Origin: Pedobacter sp. W3I1
GTDB taxonomy: Bacteria; Bacteroidota; Bacteroidia; Sphingobacteriales; Sphingobacteriaceae
Direction: 5' to 3'
Assembly: GCF_030816015.1 (NCBI RefSeq)
Contig: NZ_JAUSXN010000001.1
Span: 4,588,001-4,652,000 of the forward strand
DNA length: 64,000 nucleotides
The notes beneath the pieces were generated by a model. That model was not told the DNA's origin. It saw only the letters and a list, made by a program, of their open reading frames with translations, and ran no database searches. How positions within the stretch are numbered: position 1 is the first letter of the stretch; every line of letters begins with the position of its first letter. Positions 54,685 to 64,000 of the stretch are shown here, piece by piece. Position numbers and translations under genes: made by a program.

Positions 54685-55950
54685 TTAATTGGTATTTCCC
54701 CAAAAAGATAATTCCATCACGTGGGCAAAATCTGCATTTCCCCAGGTCGAGTTAACGGCCAGTCTGATAAACCTCACTTTAGGAATATCAAGTGCAATGT
54801 TAAATTCGAACCCGGCTTTTACAGCGGCAAGATCCACAGGTGTGGTTTGTCCGGGTGCATTACCAGATGGAGGCGGCGGACAGGTAAAATTGCCCAGGTT
54901 GATCCAGTCGCCAACTACAGTGCCTTTTGCCGATGTTACCGGTAATTCGATATCTGCCGGTGCAGTTTTGGCTGATCCCCAGAGTGTCCAGGTCTTAGGA
55001 TTACCATGATTGTAAGAATAATCGTTACCATAGGCTTCTCCTCTTTCCCACAATTTATAACGACTGAGCTTGGTAAGTACGCCCATATCAAATGTGCAGA
55101 GCTGAAGAGGCTTGCTATAACCGGCCTCAGTATGCCACCCAGGATCGGAAGTATTGTTATCCCACAACCTCGAAGTATTCCATCCAAGGCCTGTTGCACC
55201 CAGTGGAGAATCTGATGGTAGCCGATATTCACTGAACTGCGCTTTTGGTACCATAATCTCAAATATGGGGCTGATTGATTTATATAAGGTATCGGATATA
55301 TTTCCCCATCTATCGGTTACATATACGCCAAAATCTCTTTTTAGGGTATCAAATCCCCTTACGCTAAAATTGATGTTTTCGGCTTCGGTGTAGAACTGTT
55401 CTATGGGAAGCATTTTCCCTGTTGTTTTATCATTGGAAATCACTATCACCCCAATTGGTTTCTTAGCCGGGTTACTGGCGATTACATTTACTCCGCCAAA
55501 ATCGGCCTGAAGCTGAACCGTCGGATAAACGGACAGATAAGATGGTGTTGCAGGATGTACACGTACCTGTACAGGATCACTTTTCACATTCGCACGCGAT
55601 ACAGCGTAAAGCGTAACATCGTAATCGCCGCTTTTTTCAAAGCCTTCTACCTTGATGGTGTCGCTATAGTAAGAAGATTTACTCTGCCTTACCGTCCGCG
55701 AATTGATCCGGTATTCGGCCTGTACATAGAGCAGGTTTTCGGAATTGGGCAGCACATAGGAAATTACTGCAACACCAGCCAGGTTTTCTACTTTTACTCC
55801 TGTGAGTGCTCCGGGTTTTGTCATATCTTTCGATACCACCTCATTAAAACCTTCACTTTCTTTACAGGAGTAAAACGAGCAGGCCACAAGTAACATGGCA
55901 ATAAACTGCAATGCAAAAAGCCTGTTATATATTTTTGATCTAATTTTCAT
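54685..55950 (-). CDS. Surface lipoprotein, DUF4959/DUF5000 type
   Basis: A 421-residue lipoprotein (lipobox FYSC) with an N-terminal fibronectin-III-like stretch (PGALTGVKVENLAGVAVISYVLP), a second beta domain (PSYLSVYPTVQLQADFGGVNV), and a C-terminal discoidin-like domain (LWDNNTSDPGWHTEAG, CTFDMGVLTKLSRYKLWERG, VRFIRLAVNSTWGNADFAHVMELSFWG). This domain order is typical of surface glycan-binding proteins found directly after SusD. It is 16 nt downstream of the SusD gene and 12 nt upstream of a second lipoprotein. Confidence 0.85.
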   Translation of the reverse strand: MKIRSKIYNRLFALQFIAMLLVACSFYSCKESEGFNEVVSKDMTKPGALTGVKVENLAGVAVISYVLPNSENLLYVQAEYRINSRTVRQSKSSYYSDTIKVEGFEKSGDYDVTLYAVSRANVKSDPVQVRVHPATPSYLSVYPTVQLQADFGGVNVIASNPAKKPIGVIVISNDKTTGKMLPIEQFYTEAENINFSVRGFDTLKRDFGVYVTDRWGNISDTLYKSISPIFEIMVPKAQFSEYRLPSDSPLGATGLGWNTSRLWDNNTSDPGWHTEAGYSKPLQLCTFDMGVLTKLSRYKLWERGEAYGNDYSYNHGNPKTWTLWGSAKTAPADIELPVTSAKGTVVGDWINLGNFTCPPPPSGNAPGQTTPVDLAAVKAGFEFNIALDIPKVRFIRLAVNSTWGNADFAHVMELSFWGNTN

Positions 55951-55966
55951 TATCTTCTATTTAATT

Positions 55967-57892
55967 TTACCAATAAGGATTTTGAACCAGGTTCGGATTT
56001 ACAATCAGGTCGTTGTATTTAATTGGCCACAAATAGTCTTTCAGCCCAAATACAGGGATTACCAGATTGCGCTGACGGTAGTAACCTTCAGGCGTGGTAT
56101 CCTGAATATTCCAGCCCTGAAGTGGTTTGCTGAGTACATCCTGCATCACCTTCCAGCGCCTTAAGTCCCACCCTATTCTGCCTTCAAAACAAAGCTCAAT
56201 TCGCCGTTCCTGCTGGATAATCGATCGGAGGCCATCTTTACTCGAAGCCTTGCCTGGATTAGTTGAATAGCTTGCCCACGACTCTTTAACACCTTTTAAA
56301 CCTGCACGTGCACGTACTTTATCAATATAGGTATATACATCAGCGGTAGGGCCATTTACCTCGTTAAGCGTTTCTGCATACAGCAGATAAAGTCCGGCAA
56401 GCCTGATTAGCGGGATTCTGAAACTTGCCTGGGTAACCTCGGTACCAAAAACAGATTGGTAATTTACCAGTTTGCTTGGCCAGTATCCTGATACGTTAAC
56501 TCTGATATTGTCTTTCGGACCGGCAAGCGAAGTTCCGCCACGGGCCTGCACATAGAGCATATTTTCTGGATCTGTTTGGCCGTTACCAAAAAAACAGCTT
56601 CCATCAAAAGATAAATCGGCATAAAAGCGAGGCTCCCGATCCATGTGCATTTTTATGGTTTGATAACCGCTTTTTAAATAGTATTTACTTTCGGTAGGTG
56701 CTGCAGCAACGGTATAACGTCCTCTGTAATCGAAACCAGTATCTTCAGCCATTGGGACACCATTTTTCGAATAAAAGAGTTCGGCCATTCCGATAGGTAC
56801 GGCAAAGTTACCCGGCGCGCCACCCATATTCTGTACCATGGCATTGGTAAGCCTCGGCATAGCCATTGATTGCAGGCCGAATTCAGGATTAAGCGCCCAG
56901 ATTACCTCAGGATTTTTTTCCCAGTTTTCGGTAATGCTCTGCCTGATGTCCATTACGGTTTTTAATGGTGCGGGTATGCTTGGAAGATTGCCCGGAGAAC
57001 TAAAATGATAAAGCGAAAGGTTACTCTCTTCGCATGACTTTATAGCGGCCTGGCAGGCAAGCATTGCCTTATTCCATTTTTCTGCACTAAAAGCTGCAGG
57101 AAACAGGTTAACACCATCTTTATCCTTAAAACCAGCATAATCAGGATTGCCATTAAAAAAGGGGCTCGCTTGCGTGGTAAGTACCTCTGCCTTAACCGAC
57201 AGGGCGATGTTTTGAGTAATCCTGCCCAGGCTACGTGCCGGATCCTGGATGGTACGTGGAAGATCAGGGGTTGCCTCATCCAATAAGGATACAATGTAGG
57301 CAAATGCAACATCTACAGGTTCTCGTTTTATCCTTACCTCATCTGTGCCGGCATCTATCGGCAGATTCTGTTTAATCAAATGAATTGGACCATACATCCT
57401 TAACAGATAAAAATGGTAGTAAGCCTTTAAAAACTTTACCTCAGCAATCCAGCGGTTGCGTTCAAATTGAGCCAGGTCTTTTGGCCGGTCAATATTTTCG
57501 AGAAAAATATTACATCTTCTGATGGCCTTAAATATAGGCTGGCCAAGCTGTTCTCCATCCCAATAATTTAGTGAGGGATTATCAGTGCTCTGTACTCCCC
57601 TGATGAGGTGGAAACCCTGCTCCGCATCCCTACTGCCCAATGTAGCCTCGGTTAAAGTGTTGGGGAAATAAATCTCTCCTGAAGTGGTAAAAGCGGCATC
57701 ACTATTGGATGGGCCCATGTTCTGCAGGGTAGAGTAACAGGTAAAAAGGTAGTTCTCGGCCTCGTTTCGGTTTCTGAAAGCATAATCGATTGTGGCCACA
57801 TTATCTGGCGTTACATCCAGGTATTTCTTGCAGGAAAGGGTCATTCCCGAAATCACTGCAATGAGTATGAGAAGTTTTATGTTGAATTTCAT
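55967..57892 (-). CDS. SusD/RagB-family nutrient-binding lipoprotein (fucosidase locus)
   Basis: A 641-residue lipoprotein with lipobox LSC (about residue 21). The helical core includes WIAEVKFLKAYYHFYLLRMYGPI, and the C-terminus has QQERRIELCFEGRIGWDLRRW and LWPIKYNDLIVNPNLVQNPYW. It is larger than the other two SusD proteins here, with a long insert around residues 300-430 that may shape the binding surface. It lies 11 nt downstream of the SusC gene. The partner enzyme, a GH29 fucosidase, suggests a fucose-containing glycan. Confidence 0.93.
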   Translation of the reverse strand: MKFNIKLLILIAVISGMTLSCKKYLDVTPDNVATIDYAFRNRNEAENYLFTCYSTLQNMGPSNSDAAFTTSGEIYFPNTLTEATLGSRDAEQGFHLIRGVQSTDNPSLNYWDGEQLGQPIFKAIRRCNIFLENIDRPKDLAQFERNRWIAEVKFLKAYYHFYLLRMYGPIHLIKQNLPIDAGTDEVRIKREPVDVAFAYIVSLLDEATPDLPRTIQDPARSLGRITQNIALSVKAEVLTTQASPFFNGNPDYAGFKDKDGVNLFPAAFSAEKWNKAMLACQAAIKSCEESNLSLYHFSSPGNLPSIPAPLKTVMDIRQSITENWEKNPEVIWALNPEFGLQSMAMPRLTNAMVQNMGGAPGNFAVPIGMAELFYSKNGVPMAEDTGFDYRGRYTVAAAPTESKYYLKSGYQTIKMHMDREPRFYADLSFDGSCFFGNGQTDPENMLYVQARGGTSLAGPKDNIRVNVSGYWPSKLVNYQSVFGTEVTQASFRIPLIRLAGLYLLYAETLNEVNGPTADVYTYIDKVRARAGLKGVKESWASYSTNPGKASSKDGLRSIIQQERRIELCFEGRIGWDLRRWKVMQDVLSKPLQGWNIQDTTPEGYYRQRNLVIPVFGLKDYLWPIKYNDLIVNPNLVQNPYW

Positions 57893-57903
57893 TACAAGCG
57901 TGC

Positions 57904-60900
57904 TTATAGGTTTACGTTGATTCCGATGTTATACACTTTCTGGATCGGGTAGCTGAAGCCATTTGAGGCCAGCTCCGGATCCCAGTCTTTGAACCTGCTC
58001 CAGGTGAGCGGATTTAAAGCATTAAAATAGATCCTGCAGTTAGACAGAAATACCTTTTTTGATAACTTATCAGGGAAAGTATAGCCTATTTCTACCGACT
58101 TCAGCCTGATGAAAGCACCATCACGCATCCACCATGAACTGGTTTGGAGGTTGTTGCTGATTTCAGAAGAAGTGGTTCCCAAACGTGGGTATTTGGCATA
58201 TAAATCCTGATTTTCTTCTGTCCAATGGCTATCGGCAAAAGGCTGAAGCACTTGCCTGTTAGATAGGAAAGGACTAACTTGTGATGGATCGATAAAGAAA
58301 CTGGTGCGGCCCACACCCTGGAAGAAAAGCGAAAGATCGATCTTTTTAAATCCCATTGAAAGCCCTGCACCATAAACAATCTCTGGGGTTGATGGCAAAC
58401 CAATAAAAACCTGATCGGCCTCGGTAATTTTCCCATCATTATTTACATCGGTATATTTAATATCTCCACCTTTAGGTGCCGAAGCACCTGCGCCAAATAG
58501 CTGTGTTGGCGAAGCTGCCGCCTCCTGGTCATCAACAAACAAACGCTCGGCAATGTAACCCCATCTTACCCCAATTTTCTGTCCGGAGAGTATTCTCCAT
58601 GGTTCTTTATAGGCTGGTTGTTCGTATTGTCCGTATTTATTCTGCGAAAAGGTAAAGTTCATCCTTCCCGACATCCAAAATCCGCCCCTAAAAGTTTTAC
58701 TATAATCGGCAGAAAAATCTATCCCTCTCGAATCGGCGGTTCCTAGGTTTGCACTCACACCCGATTCTAGTCCCATACTGGCAGGAATAGAGGCACGCTG
58801 CATCAAAATATTGTAACGGTGCTGTTTGTATACTTCGGCAATAATATTCAGGCTTTTAAAAAGACTGATCTCAAGTCCGATATTGGTTTGTCTGGAAGTT
58901 TCCCAGGTAACGGCATCATTGGCATAATTGGTAATGCTTACCCCTGGCCTGGTAACGCTGTTGGCCTGCCCAAAATAGGCAGGGTTACCGCCATTCAGGT
59001 TCACGTTCGAAAGATAGAAGAAACGCTGTGCACCAATGGCGTCGTTACCAACAAGACCATAGCTTGCGCGCAATTTAAGCTTATTCACAGCCTCTTTTAA
59101 GCCGCCGTTCCAGAATGATTCATTGGAAATTACCCATGATCCGCCGATCGTTGGAAAGAAACCAAACCTGTTCTTTTCAGCAAAACGCTCCGATCCGTTA
59201 TAGCCAAAGTTAAACTCAGCAAAATAACGGTTATCGTATCCATAACCTAACCTTCCCGATAGGCCTACATTCCGGTAAGGAAGCGAATACTGAAGGCTGG
59301 ATAAATTGGTAGCCGGATCTACCGCATTGGCATATAAACGTTGTTGCCTGGTGGCGATCAATGTACTGCTGATGTTATGTTTATTACCGATTTGCCTCGA
59401 GTAATCTACAACCGCCTGCATGTAAACGAATGTATTAATGTCTTTAAACCCTGGCTCAAAACTCAGGTACTCTGAAGCCTGGCCAGGCTGGTTATTGATC
59501 CAGTTGAGGCTATATTGATTGCTGATCCTGTCATAAGATGCTACATTGTAAAAAAACGGAGAATATTGCCTGGTCAAATCGAAATAGGAATATCTATTGG
59601 TATTAAACATTCCTTTAAAGCTTAGTCCCTTAGTCAGGAAATTAAGATCCTGGTTCAGCTCAAGCTGTGCCGACATTCTTGACCTCGAGAAAGATTTATA
59701 TCCCTTCATCATATCTGCATAAGGATTGGAAAACCCAACTGTATTTCCGGTACCCTCCGTTGAGCTGTTGCCAAAAAGAATATGCGTATCGATCCCTAGT
59801 GAAGGATCAGATGGGTAAAAAGCAGGAAATAGCACAGGGCTGGTATGAAGTGCCTTTTTATAAAGGTCGGCAGAGAAAGAGCCGTCATCGGTAATCGGCC
59901 CGTTGTATTCATCAAAAGTTCCCGACAGCCTCAGCACCACTTCTGTGGTAGGCGTAACATTGATGTTGACATTGGAACGGAGCTGGTAGTTCTCGAGTTT
60001 CACGTTATTGTTGAAGTTATTCACAGGGCTTACCTTTAATATCCCGTTATCGCGGTTATAAGAGGTACCGATGTAGTATCTTGCAATCTTTCCCCCTCCG
60101 CTTACGCTTCCGTTGAGGCGTTGGTTGTTGGTGCTGGTTTTAAACAATTCATCAATCCAGTTTACTGCAGGATATACGTACTTATTGCTCCCCGGTGCAC
60201 CACTTAAAGTTTGCTCGCGGTTATAAATATCGTTCTGGCTAAACCTTGGCACTCCTAAAGGATTTCGTGTGGTGATGGCCTCATTATACATCTTCATAAA
60301 AGTAATAGGGTCGGCAATTTCCAGGTTTTGTGTAGCCTGTGAAATGGAGTTTTCAAAACGGACGTTTACTTTCGCATTACCTTCAACACCTTCTTTTGTG
60401 GTAACCAAAATTACACCGTTAGCTCCCCTGGCACCATACAACGCCGTGGCACTGGCATCCTTTAAGATGGAGAAGCTGGCGATATCATCAACCTGTAGCC
60501 GGGCAAGATCGGTTGGCGTGAGCTCTACGTTATCTACCAGGATCAATGGATCTTGTTTGTACCCGAATGTAGTTACCCCACGAATAAAAAATGTAGAATT
60601 ATCAAGCCCCGGTTGGCCGCTCCGCTGGTAGGCCACTACCCCGGCAATCTGTCCGGCCAAGGCATTGGTTAGGTTGCTGGATGGAATCTTCAACTTCGAA
60701 GGGGTAATGCTGGTAACAGACCCTACCATGGCTTCTCTCCGCTCCTTCTTTCCAAAAGCAGTAACCACTACATCCGAAAGATTATTGTCATCCGAATGCA
60801 GTACCAGATCTACCTTTAGCCTTAATGGATCGGCAATAAAGGTAATCTGTTTAAATCCTACAGATGATACTACAACCGTAGATTTGACTGCGGCGTTCAG

Positions 60901-61146
60901 CGAGAATTTACCATCGCCATCGGTAATGGTTCCCATAGTACCCTGGCCTTTAACCTGAAGACTTACCCCCGGAATTCCAAGGCCAAGCGAATCTTTAACA
61001 GTACCGGTAATTTTGATTGTTGCGCCCTGTTGCGCATAAGTGGGACTGCCCAAAAGCAATAAACAGGCACTAAATACTGCGAACAGTACCCAGAGGTTTC
61101 CCAGATAAGGCAAATGCCTTACCTTAGCAGTAAAATTTTGGTTCAT
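57904..61146 (-). CDS. SusC/RagA-family TonB-dependent transporter (no STN domain)
   Basis: A 1080-residue transporter with a signal peptide (to about SPTYAQQ) directly followed by a carboxypeptidase-regulatory-like domain (ITGTVKDSLGLGIPGVSLQV), the plug (LTNALAGQIAGVVAYQ, DPLILVDNVELTPTD, ASATALYGARGANGVILVTTK) and the barrel. Unlike the other two SusC proteins here it has no STN domain, and no sigma/FecR genes are linked. It lies 139 nt downstream of the GH29 gene and 11 nt upstream of the SusD gene. It should import fucosylated oligosaccharides or glycopeptides, by inference from the neighbours. Confidence 0.93.
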   Translation of the reverse strand: MNQNFTAKVRHLPYLGNLWVLFAVFSACLLLLGSPTYAQQGATIKITGTVKDSLGLGIPGVSLQVKGQGTMGTITDGDGKFSLNAAVKSTVVVSSVGFKQITFIADPLRLKVDLVLHSDDNNLSDVVVTAFGKKERREAMVGSVTSITPSKLKIPSSNLTNALAGQIAGVVAYQRSGQPGLDNSTFFIRGVTTFGYKQDPLILVDNVELTPTDLARLQVDDIASFSILKDASATALYGARGANGVILVTTKEGVEGNAKVNVRFENSISQATQNLEIADPITFMKMYNEAITTRNPLGVPRFSQNDIYNREQTLSGAPGSNKYVYPAVNWIDELFKTSTNNQRLNGSVSGGGKIARYYIGTSYNRDNGILKVSPVNNFNNNVKLENYQLRSNVNINVTPTTEVVLRLSGTFDEYNGPITDDGSFSADLYKKALHTSPVLFPAFYPSDPSLGIDTHILFGNSSTEGTGNTVGFSNPYADMMKGYKSFSRSRMSAQLELNQDLNFLTKGLSFKGMFNTNRYSYFDLTRQYSPFFYNVASYDRISNQYSLNWINNQPGQASEYLSFEPGFKDINTFVYMQAVVDYSRQIGNKHNISSTLIATRQQRLYANAVDPATNLSSLQYSLPYRNVGLSGRLGYGYDNRYFAEFNFGYNGSERFAEKNRFGFFPTIGGSWVISNESFWNGGLKEAVNKLKLRASYGLVGNDAIGAQRFFYLSNVNLNGGNPAYFGQANSVTRPGVSITNYANDAVTWETSRQTNIGLEISLFKSLNIIAEVYKQHRYNILMQRASIPASMGLESGVSANLGTADSRGIDFSADYSKTFRGGFWMSGRMNFTFSQNKYGQYEQPAYKEPWRILSGQKIGVRWGYIAERLFVDDQEAAASPTQLFGAGASAPKGGDIKYTDVNNDGKITEADQVFIGLPSTPEIVYGAGLSMGFKKIDLSLFFQGVGRTSFFIDPSQVSPFLSNRQVLQPFADSHWTEENQDLYAKYPRLGTTSSEISNNLQTSSWWMRDGAFIRLKSVEIGYTFPDKLSKKVFLSNCRIYFNALNPLTWSRFKDWDPELASNGFSYPIQKVYNIGINVNL

Positions 61147-61285
61147 AAAGTTTGGTTGGTTTTTATGTTTAGATTATTTCAAAAAAAGTTTGCCGCCATC
61201 AATTGGAGTAGTCAATTTCCTTCTGTATCTGTCAAACAAGAGCAGTTAATAAATTAGCCGGGCCAAAAATGATCCGGCTAACATC

Positions 61286-62695
61286 TTATTTTCTTTCGTT
61301 AAATACCCCTAGTTCAGCAATAGCGGGCGAGCTATCAAAGTCGGTAATGGTTACCTTTATTTTTTCGCACCAGATGCGCTCGAACCTAAAAATACTCACC
61401 TTTTTCTCGCCCTCATTTTTTGCAGTTAAAGCATTCCATTTACCATTTGTATAGTACTGTAAACTGTAGGTGGCTTTTCTGTTATTGCCCGCTGTAAGTA
61501 CCACCATATTACAGGGAACAGCTTTTTCGAAATTCAGCTCATACCATGGCGATTTTACGGTGTGATTGGATGACCAGCTTGAACCGAAATCATCATCATT
61601 GGCAAAATCCATGATATTCATATCATCACTCCAGCTGCTGTTACTTTTTACGTGCTTCGCAATGTTGCTCGAAATGATTGGTGCAGCGTGCACAGGAATA
61701 CGTGGAAGATCTGCAGGTTTTTTATAAATCTGGCCCATTTCTTTAAGTGCTGCCAAAGCATTATCATCGATTAAACCGTTTTTACCTGGCGCTACATTGA
61801 GAATAAAATTGCAATATGCACCGTTGTATGGAATAATAAATTTATTCACAAGCTCTGGTACATTTTTTACAGGGGTAGTAGGGAAAGAGGTTTTCCAGAA
61901 CCAGTTGGCCTGAAGCGGAAGACAGGCAAGCGCCGGAAGTTTGTTGTTCTCTTTAGAAATAAACTGGCCGGCACCTTGTTCGTAAGATTTGATATCCGTA
62001 TAAAATAATGCCTGAGTAGGATATTTCGCGGCATTTAAATCCATTACCAGACAGTTAGGCTGTAACGATTTAATTAGGTAATAGATATCCTCAAAAGGTA
62101 CCTGATCATAAGAAATCCTCGACCATGGCGCATCCCATCCATCGATAATAAGGGCAGTAATCTCACCATAATTGGTTAGCAGTTCGGTAATCTGATCTTT
62201 GATCATCTTAACGTTGGCTGCTGTAATCTGATTTGGGCGGATGCCATGGTGGGTATCTAGTATAGAATAATATAACATTACCTTTAATCCGTTTTTACGG
62301 AAAGCATCTGCATATTCTTTAACCACATCTCGTTTTAGCGGCGTATTCATCACATTATATGTTGTAGTTTTGGTATTCCAGATCGGAAAGCCACTGTGGT
62401 GTTTGGTAGTAAGGCAGCCATAGGTCATGTTAGCAGATTTTGCGGCTTTTGCCCATTGATCAGCATTGAGTTTTGGCGATTGGAACAGTGAAAGATCGGC
62501 GTCCGGATCAGACCAGTCCTGATCCATAAAAGTAGGCATCCCGTAATGGATAAACATGCCCAGTCCAAGATCGACAAAATCCTGCTGAAGCTCTGGTAAG
62601 GATTTATTAGCCGATTTTTGCTGGGCCATTGCCGGGTAAATAGATGTCGTTCCCGAAACGATAAGTAATAATGATAAAATCCTTTTAAAGGTCAT
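61286..62695 (-). CDS. Alpha-L-fucosidase, GH29, with C-terminal discoidin-like domain
   Basis: A 469-residue exported enzyme (signal peptide to about PAMAQQ). GH29 features are the N-terminal MFIHYG (H50), TTKHHSGFPIWNT (H99-H100), and the strand ALIIDGWDAPW with D185 as probable nucleophile of the retaining mechanism. From about residue 340 a discoidin-like domain follows (DDDFGSSWSSNHTVKSPWYELNFEK). GH29 enzymes remove terminal alpha-linked fucose. It opens the operon, 139 nt before SusC, and is divergent from a histidine kinase. Linkage specificity cannot be read from sequence. Confidence 0.9.
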   Translation of the reverse strand: MTFKRILSLLLIVSGTTSIYPAMAQQKSANKSLPELQQDFVDLGLGMFIHYGMPTFMDQDWSDPDADLSLFQSPKLNADQWAKAAKSANMTYGCLTTKHHSGFPIWNTKTTTYNVMNTPLKRDVVKEYADAFRKNGLKVMLYYSILDTHHGIRPNQITAANVKMIKDQITELLTNYGEITALIIDGWDAPWSRISYDQVPFEDIYYLIKSLQPNCLVMDLNAAKYPTQALFYTDIKSYEQGAGQFISKENNKLPALACLPLQANWFWKTSFPTTPVKNVPELVNKFIIPYNGAYCNFILNVAPGKNGLIDDNALAALKEMGQIYKKPADLPRIPVHAAPIISSNIAKHVKSNSSWSDDMNIMDFANDDDFGSSWSSNHTVKSPWYELNFEKAVPCNMVVLTAGNNRKATYSLQYYTNGKWNALTAKNEGEKKVSIFRFERIWCEKIKVTITDFDSSPAIAELGVFNERK

Positions 62696-62931
62696 TTCTG
62701 TTGTTTTTGGTTTACGTATTTGTGTTAGTTAATTGAAAGATGGGACCGGCCTGCTTATTAATCAATTTCGATCAATCAATAAAAATCTGATTTACAGGCG
62801 GCATCAAACTTTATTATTCAAAGCTACACCCGACATGGAAAGAATTTGTCGAACGAAAACGTAACAGAAACCTAACAAAAGCTTAACGTTATGGTATTTA
62901 TGAAATAATACGTCTATTTTTAAGGGATAAA

Positions 62932-64000
62932 ATGAAAGATCGTATATATAAATCAGTAGTATTGGTCAGTTTTCTGATTTTGCTTCTGGTACAGCTCAGG
63001 TTAACCTATAATTCTTATGTATTGAGGGACAGAGACTATAGTTTAAAGGAAAAAACGCTGATTAACGATGAATATGGACGCAGTATATCAGAAGATAAAG
63101 TTTATAAAGGCGGAGGAAAGATTATTGATTCGATTCTCTCCAGGAATATGCCTCAGCTCAAACAAGCTTATTTAAACAACAGGAAAGAATTTGTTAGATT
63201 GTCGCAAAGCATTAGCAATACACTGCTGAAAGAACTGCAAAAGCAAAGTACCATGGACAGTGTTTTCCGCTCGATTGTAAAAAGGAACGGTTTAGATAGC
63301 AACTTACAATACCTGCTTACATTCCAGTCAATAGAGATTAACTTCGATACCAAAATCGGGAATATTACCATATTCGACAACCAAACTCATACCGATTTTA
63401 AAGCAGACCAAAAAACCCCGTTTGGCGTTATCATTGATGGTACATTAACTGATCCAAATATTCAGAACAGGGTAACCAACCTTTCTGTTAGTGGTAAACT
63501 GGTTTACGATTATAGAATTACCTTTAATCTTTTTGTTGATCCTCCGGGCCGTACTTTAAAAGTAGCGTATCAAATGTTACCTACGTTTTTGCTGGTTGCC
63601 CTGTGTATTGTCATTATTGTAGGCATTAATTATTACACCTATATCAGCTGGATGCGGCAGAAAAAAGAAACAGATGTTAAATCTGATTTCCTAAACAGTA
63701 TTAAACATGAATTTAACACCCCCATTACCACCATATTAGTGGCCAGCAAAAGCCTGCATGAAGATGAGGTGCTTAATGACAGGGCACGCGTAGATGCGCT
63801 TGTAAATATTGTAGAGAGACAGGCCCGCCGGCTTCATTCCCACATTAACCAGATGCTGGAAATTTCGGAAATCAACAACAACATCAACCTGGAGGAAACA
63901 GATCTTAATTATGCAATTCTCACTTTGGTTAACGACTATAAAATAAAAGTCCAGGCTCCAAATAGCCTTACTTTTGATCCTCATGGTTCGGAAATAATGA
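62932..64000 (+). CDS. Sensor histidine kinase (partial, runs off the right edge)
   Basis: From the ATG at 62932 the frame is open to the end of the window, giving 356 residues so far. It has an N-terminal TM helix (VVLVSFLILLLVQL), a periplasmic sensing domain of about 180 residues, a second TM helix (FLLVALCIVIIVGINYY), and the HisKA dimerisation helix with the phosphoacceptor histidine in FLNSIKHEFNTPITTI. The ATPase domain lies beyond the edge. It is divergent from the fucosidase operon across about 236 bp and is the likely signal sensor for that locus, probably with a response regulator outside the window. Confidence 0.88.
   Translation, partial: MKDRIYKSVVLVSFLILLLVQLRLTYNSYVLRDRDYSLKEKTLINDEYGRSISEDKVYKGGGKIIDSILSRNMPQLKQAYLNNRKEFVRLSQSISNTLLKELQKQSTMDSVFRSIVKRNGLDSNLQYLLTFQSIEINFDTKIGNITIFDNQTHTDFKADQKTPFGVIIDGTLTDPNIQNRVTNLSVSGKLVYDYRITFNLFVDPPGRTLKVAYQMLPTFLLVALCIVIIVGINYYTYISWMRQKKETDVKSDFLNSIKHEFNTPITTILVASKSLHEDEVLNDRARVDALVNIVERQARRLHSHINQMLEISEINNNINLEETDLNYAILTLVNDYKIKVQAPNSLTFDPHGSEIM

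Noticed and set aside
1..64000. CRISPR arrays, insertion sequences, integrases, prophage and toxin-antitoxin genes
   Set aside because: No repeat-spacer arrays, transposase or phage gene frames were found on either strand.

Overview
The window comes from a member of the Bacteroidota, most likely Sphingobacteriaceae (Pedobacter-like). The evidence is three SusC/SusD pairs, two ECF sigma/FecR pairs, a 59-residue Bacteroidota histone H1-like protein, promoters of the TTTG/TAnnTTTG type and moderate-to-low G+C. I saw no rRNA, intact tRNA, CRISPR array, transposase or integrase. Genus and pathway assignments are inference; domains and motifs are read directly from the translations.

Region 1 (1-5.8 kb) is rich in DNA repair. 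An imuA-imuB mutasome operon leaves the window on the left; imuB has no stop before base 1. Divergent from it is an AlkB-type dioxygenase, and a Mug-type mismatch glycosylase lies a few kilobases on, with a GNAT-like protein and an aldo/keto reductase between them. Region 2 (5.9-13.4 kb) is one minus-strand block: an AraC regulator, then TolC-HlyD-MFS (tripartite efflux), then ilvB-ilvN. It is tightly packed, with ATGA and TAATG overlaps and no other branched-chain amino acid genes. Region 3 (14-21.2 kb) holds secreted or unknown proteins, a SYLF protein, a stand-alone M35-type N-terminal domain, the histone H1-like gene, and a twice-repeated candidate structured element. Region 4 (21.2-26 kb) holds AraC regulators beside oxidoreductases; the aldehyde dehydrogenase is frameshifted and one SDR is only a fragment.

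Region 5 (26-35.5 kb) reads sigma-FecR-SusC-SusD-TlpA-TlpA on the minus strand, a SusCD transporter paired with thioredoxin-like proteins rather than glycosidases. Region 6 (35.6-42.9 kb) is a decay zone: an ElaA-type acetyltransferase with an in-frame amber stop, SDR, phosphoesterase and SusD remnants, a twice-frameshifted lipoprotein, a frameshifted Cys-rich protein with an intact cousin about 2 kb away, a Crp-family regulator cut at a poly-T run, and a 50-nt tRNA-like element. Region 7 (43-51.9 kb) is sigma-FecR-SusC-SusD-FAD-dependent oxidoreductase on the plus strand. Region 8 (52.1-62.7 kb) is a minus-strand polysaccharide utilisation locus: GH29 alpha-L-fucosidase, SusC, SusD, two discoidin-like surface lipoproteins and an HExxH metallopeptidase, ending at a hairpin terminator. 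A divergent sensor histidine kinase runs off the right edge.

The two sigma/FecR loci have SusC proteins carrying the N-terminal STN signalling domain. The fucosidase locus has neither an STN domain nor a sigma/FecR pair and instead sits next to the histidine kinase. This fits trans-envelope signalling for the first two and two-component control for the third.
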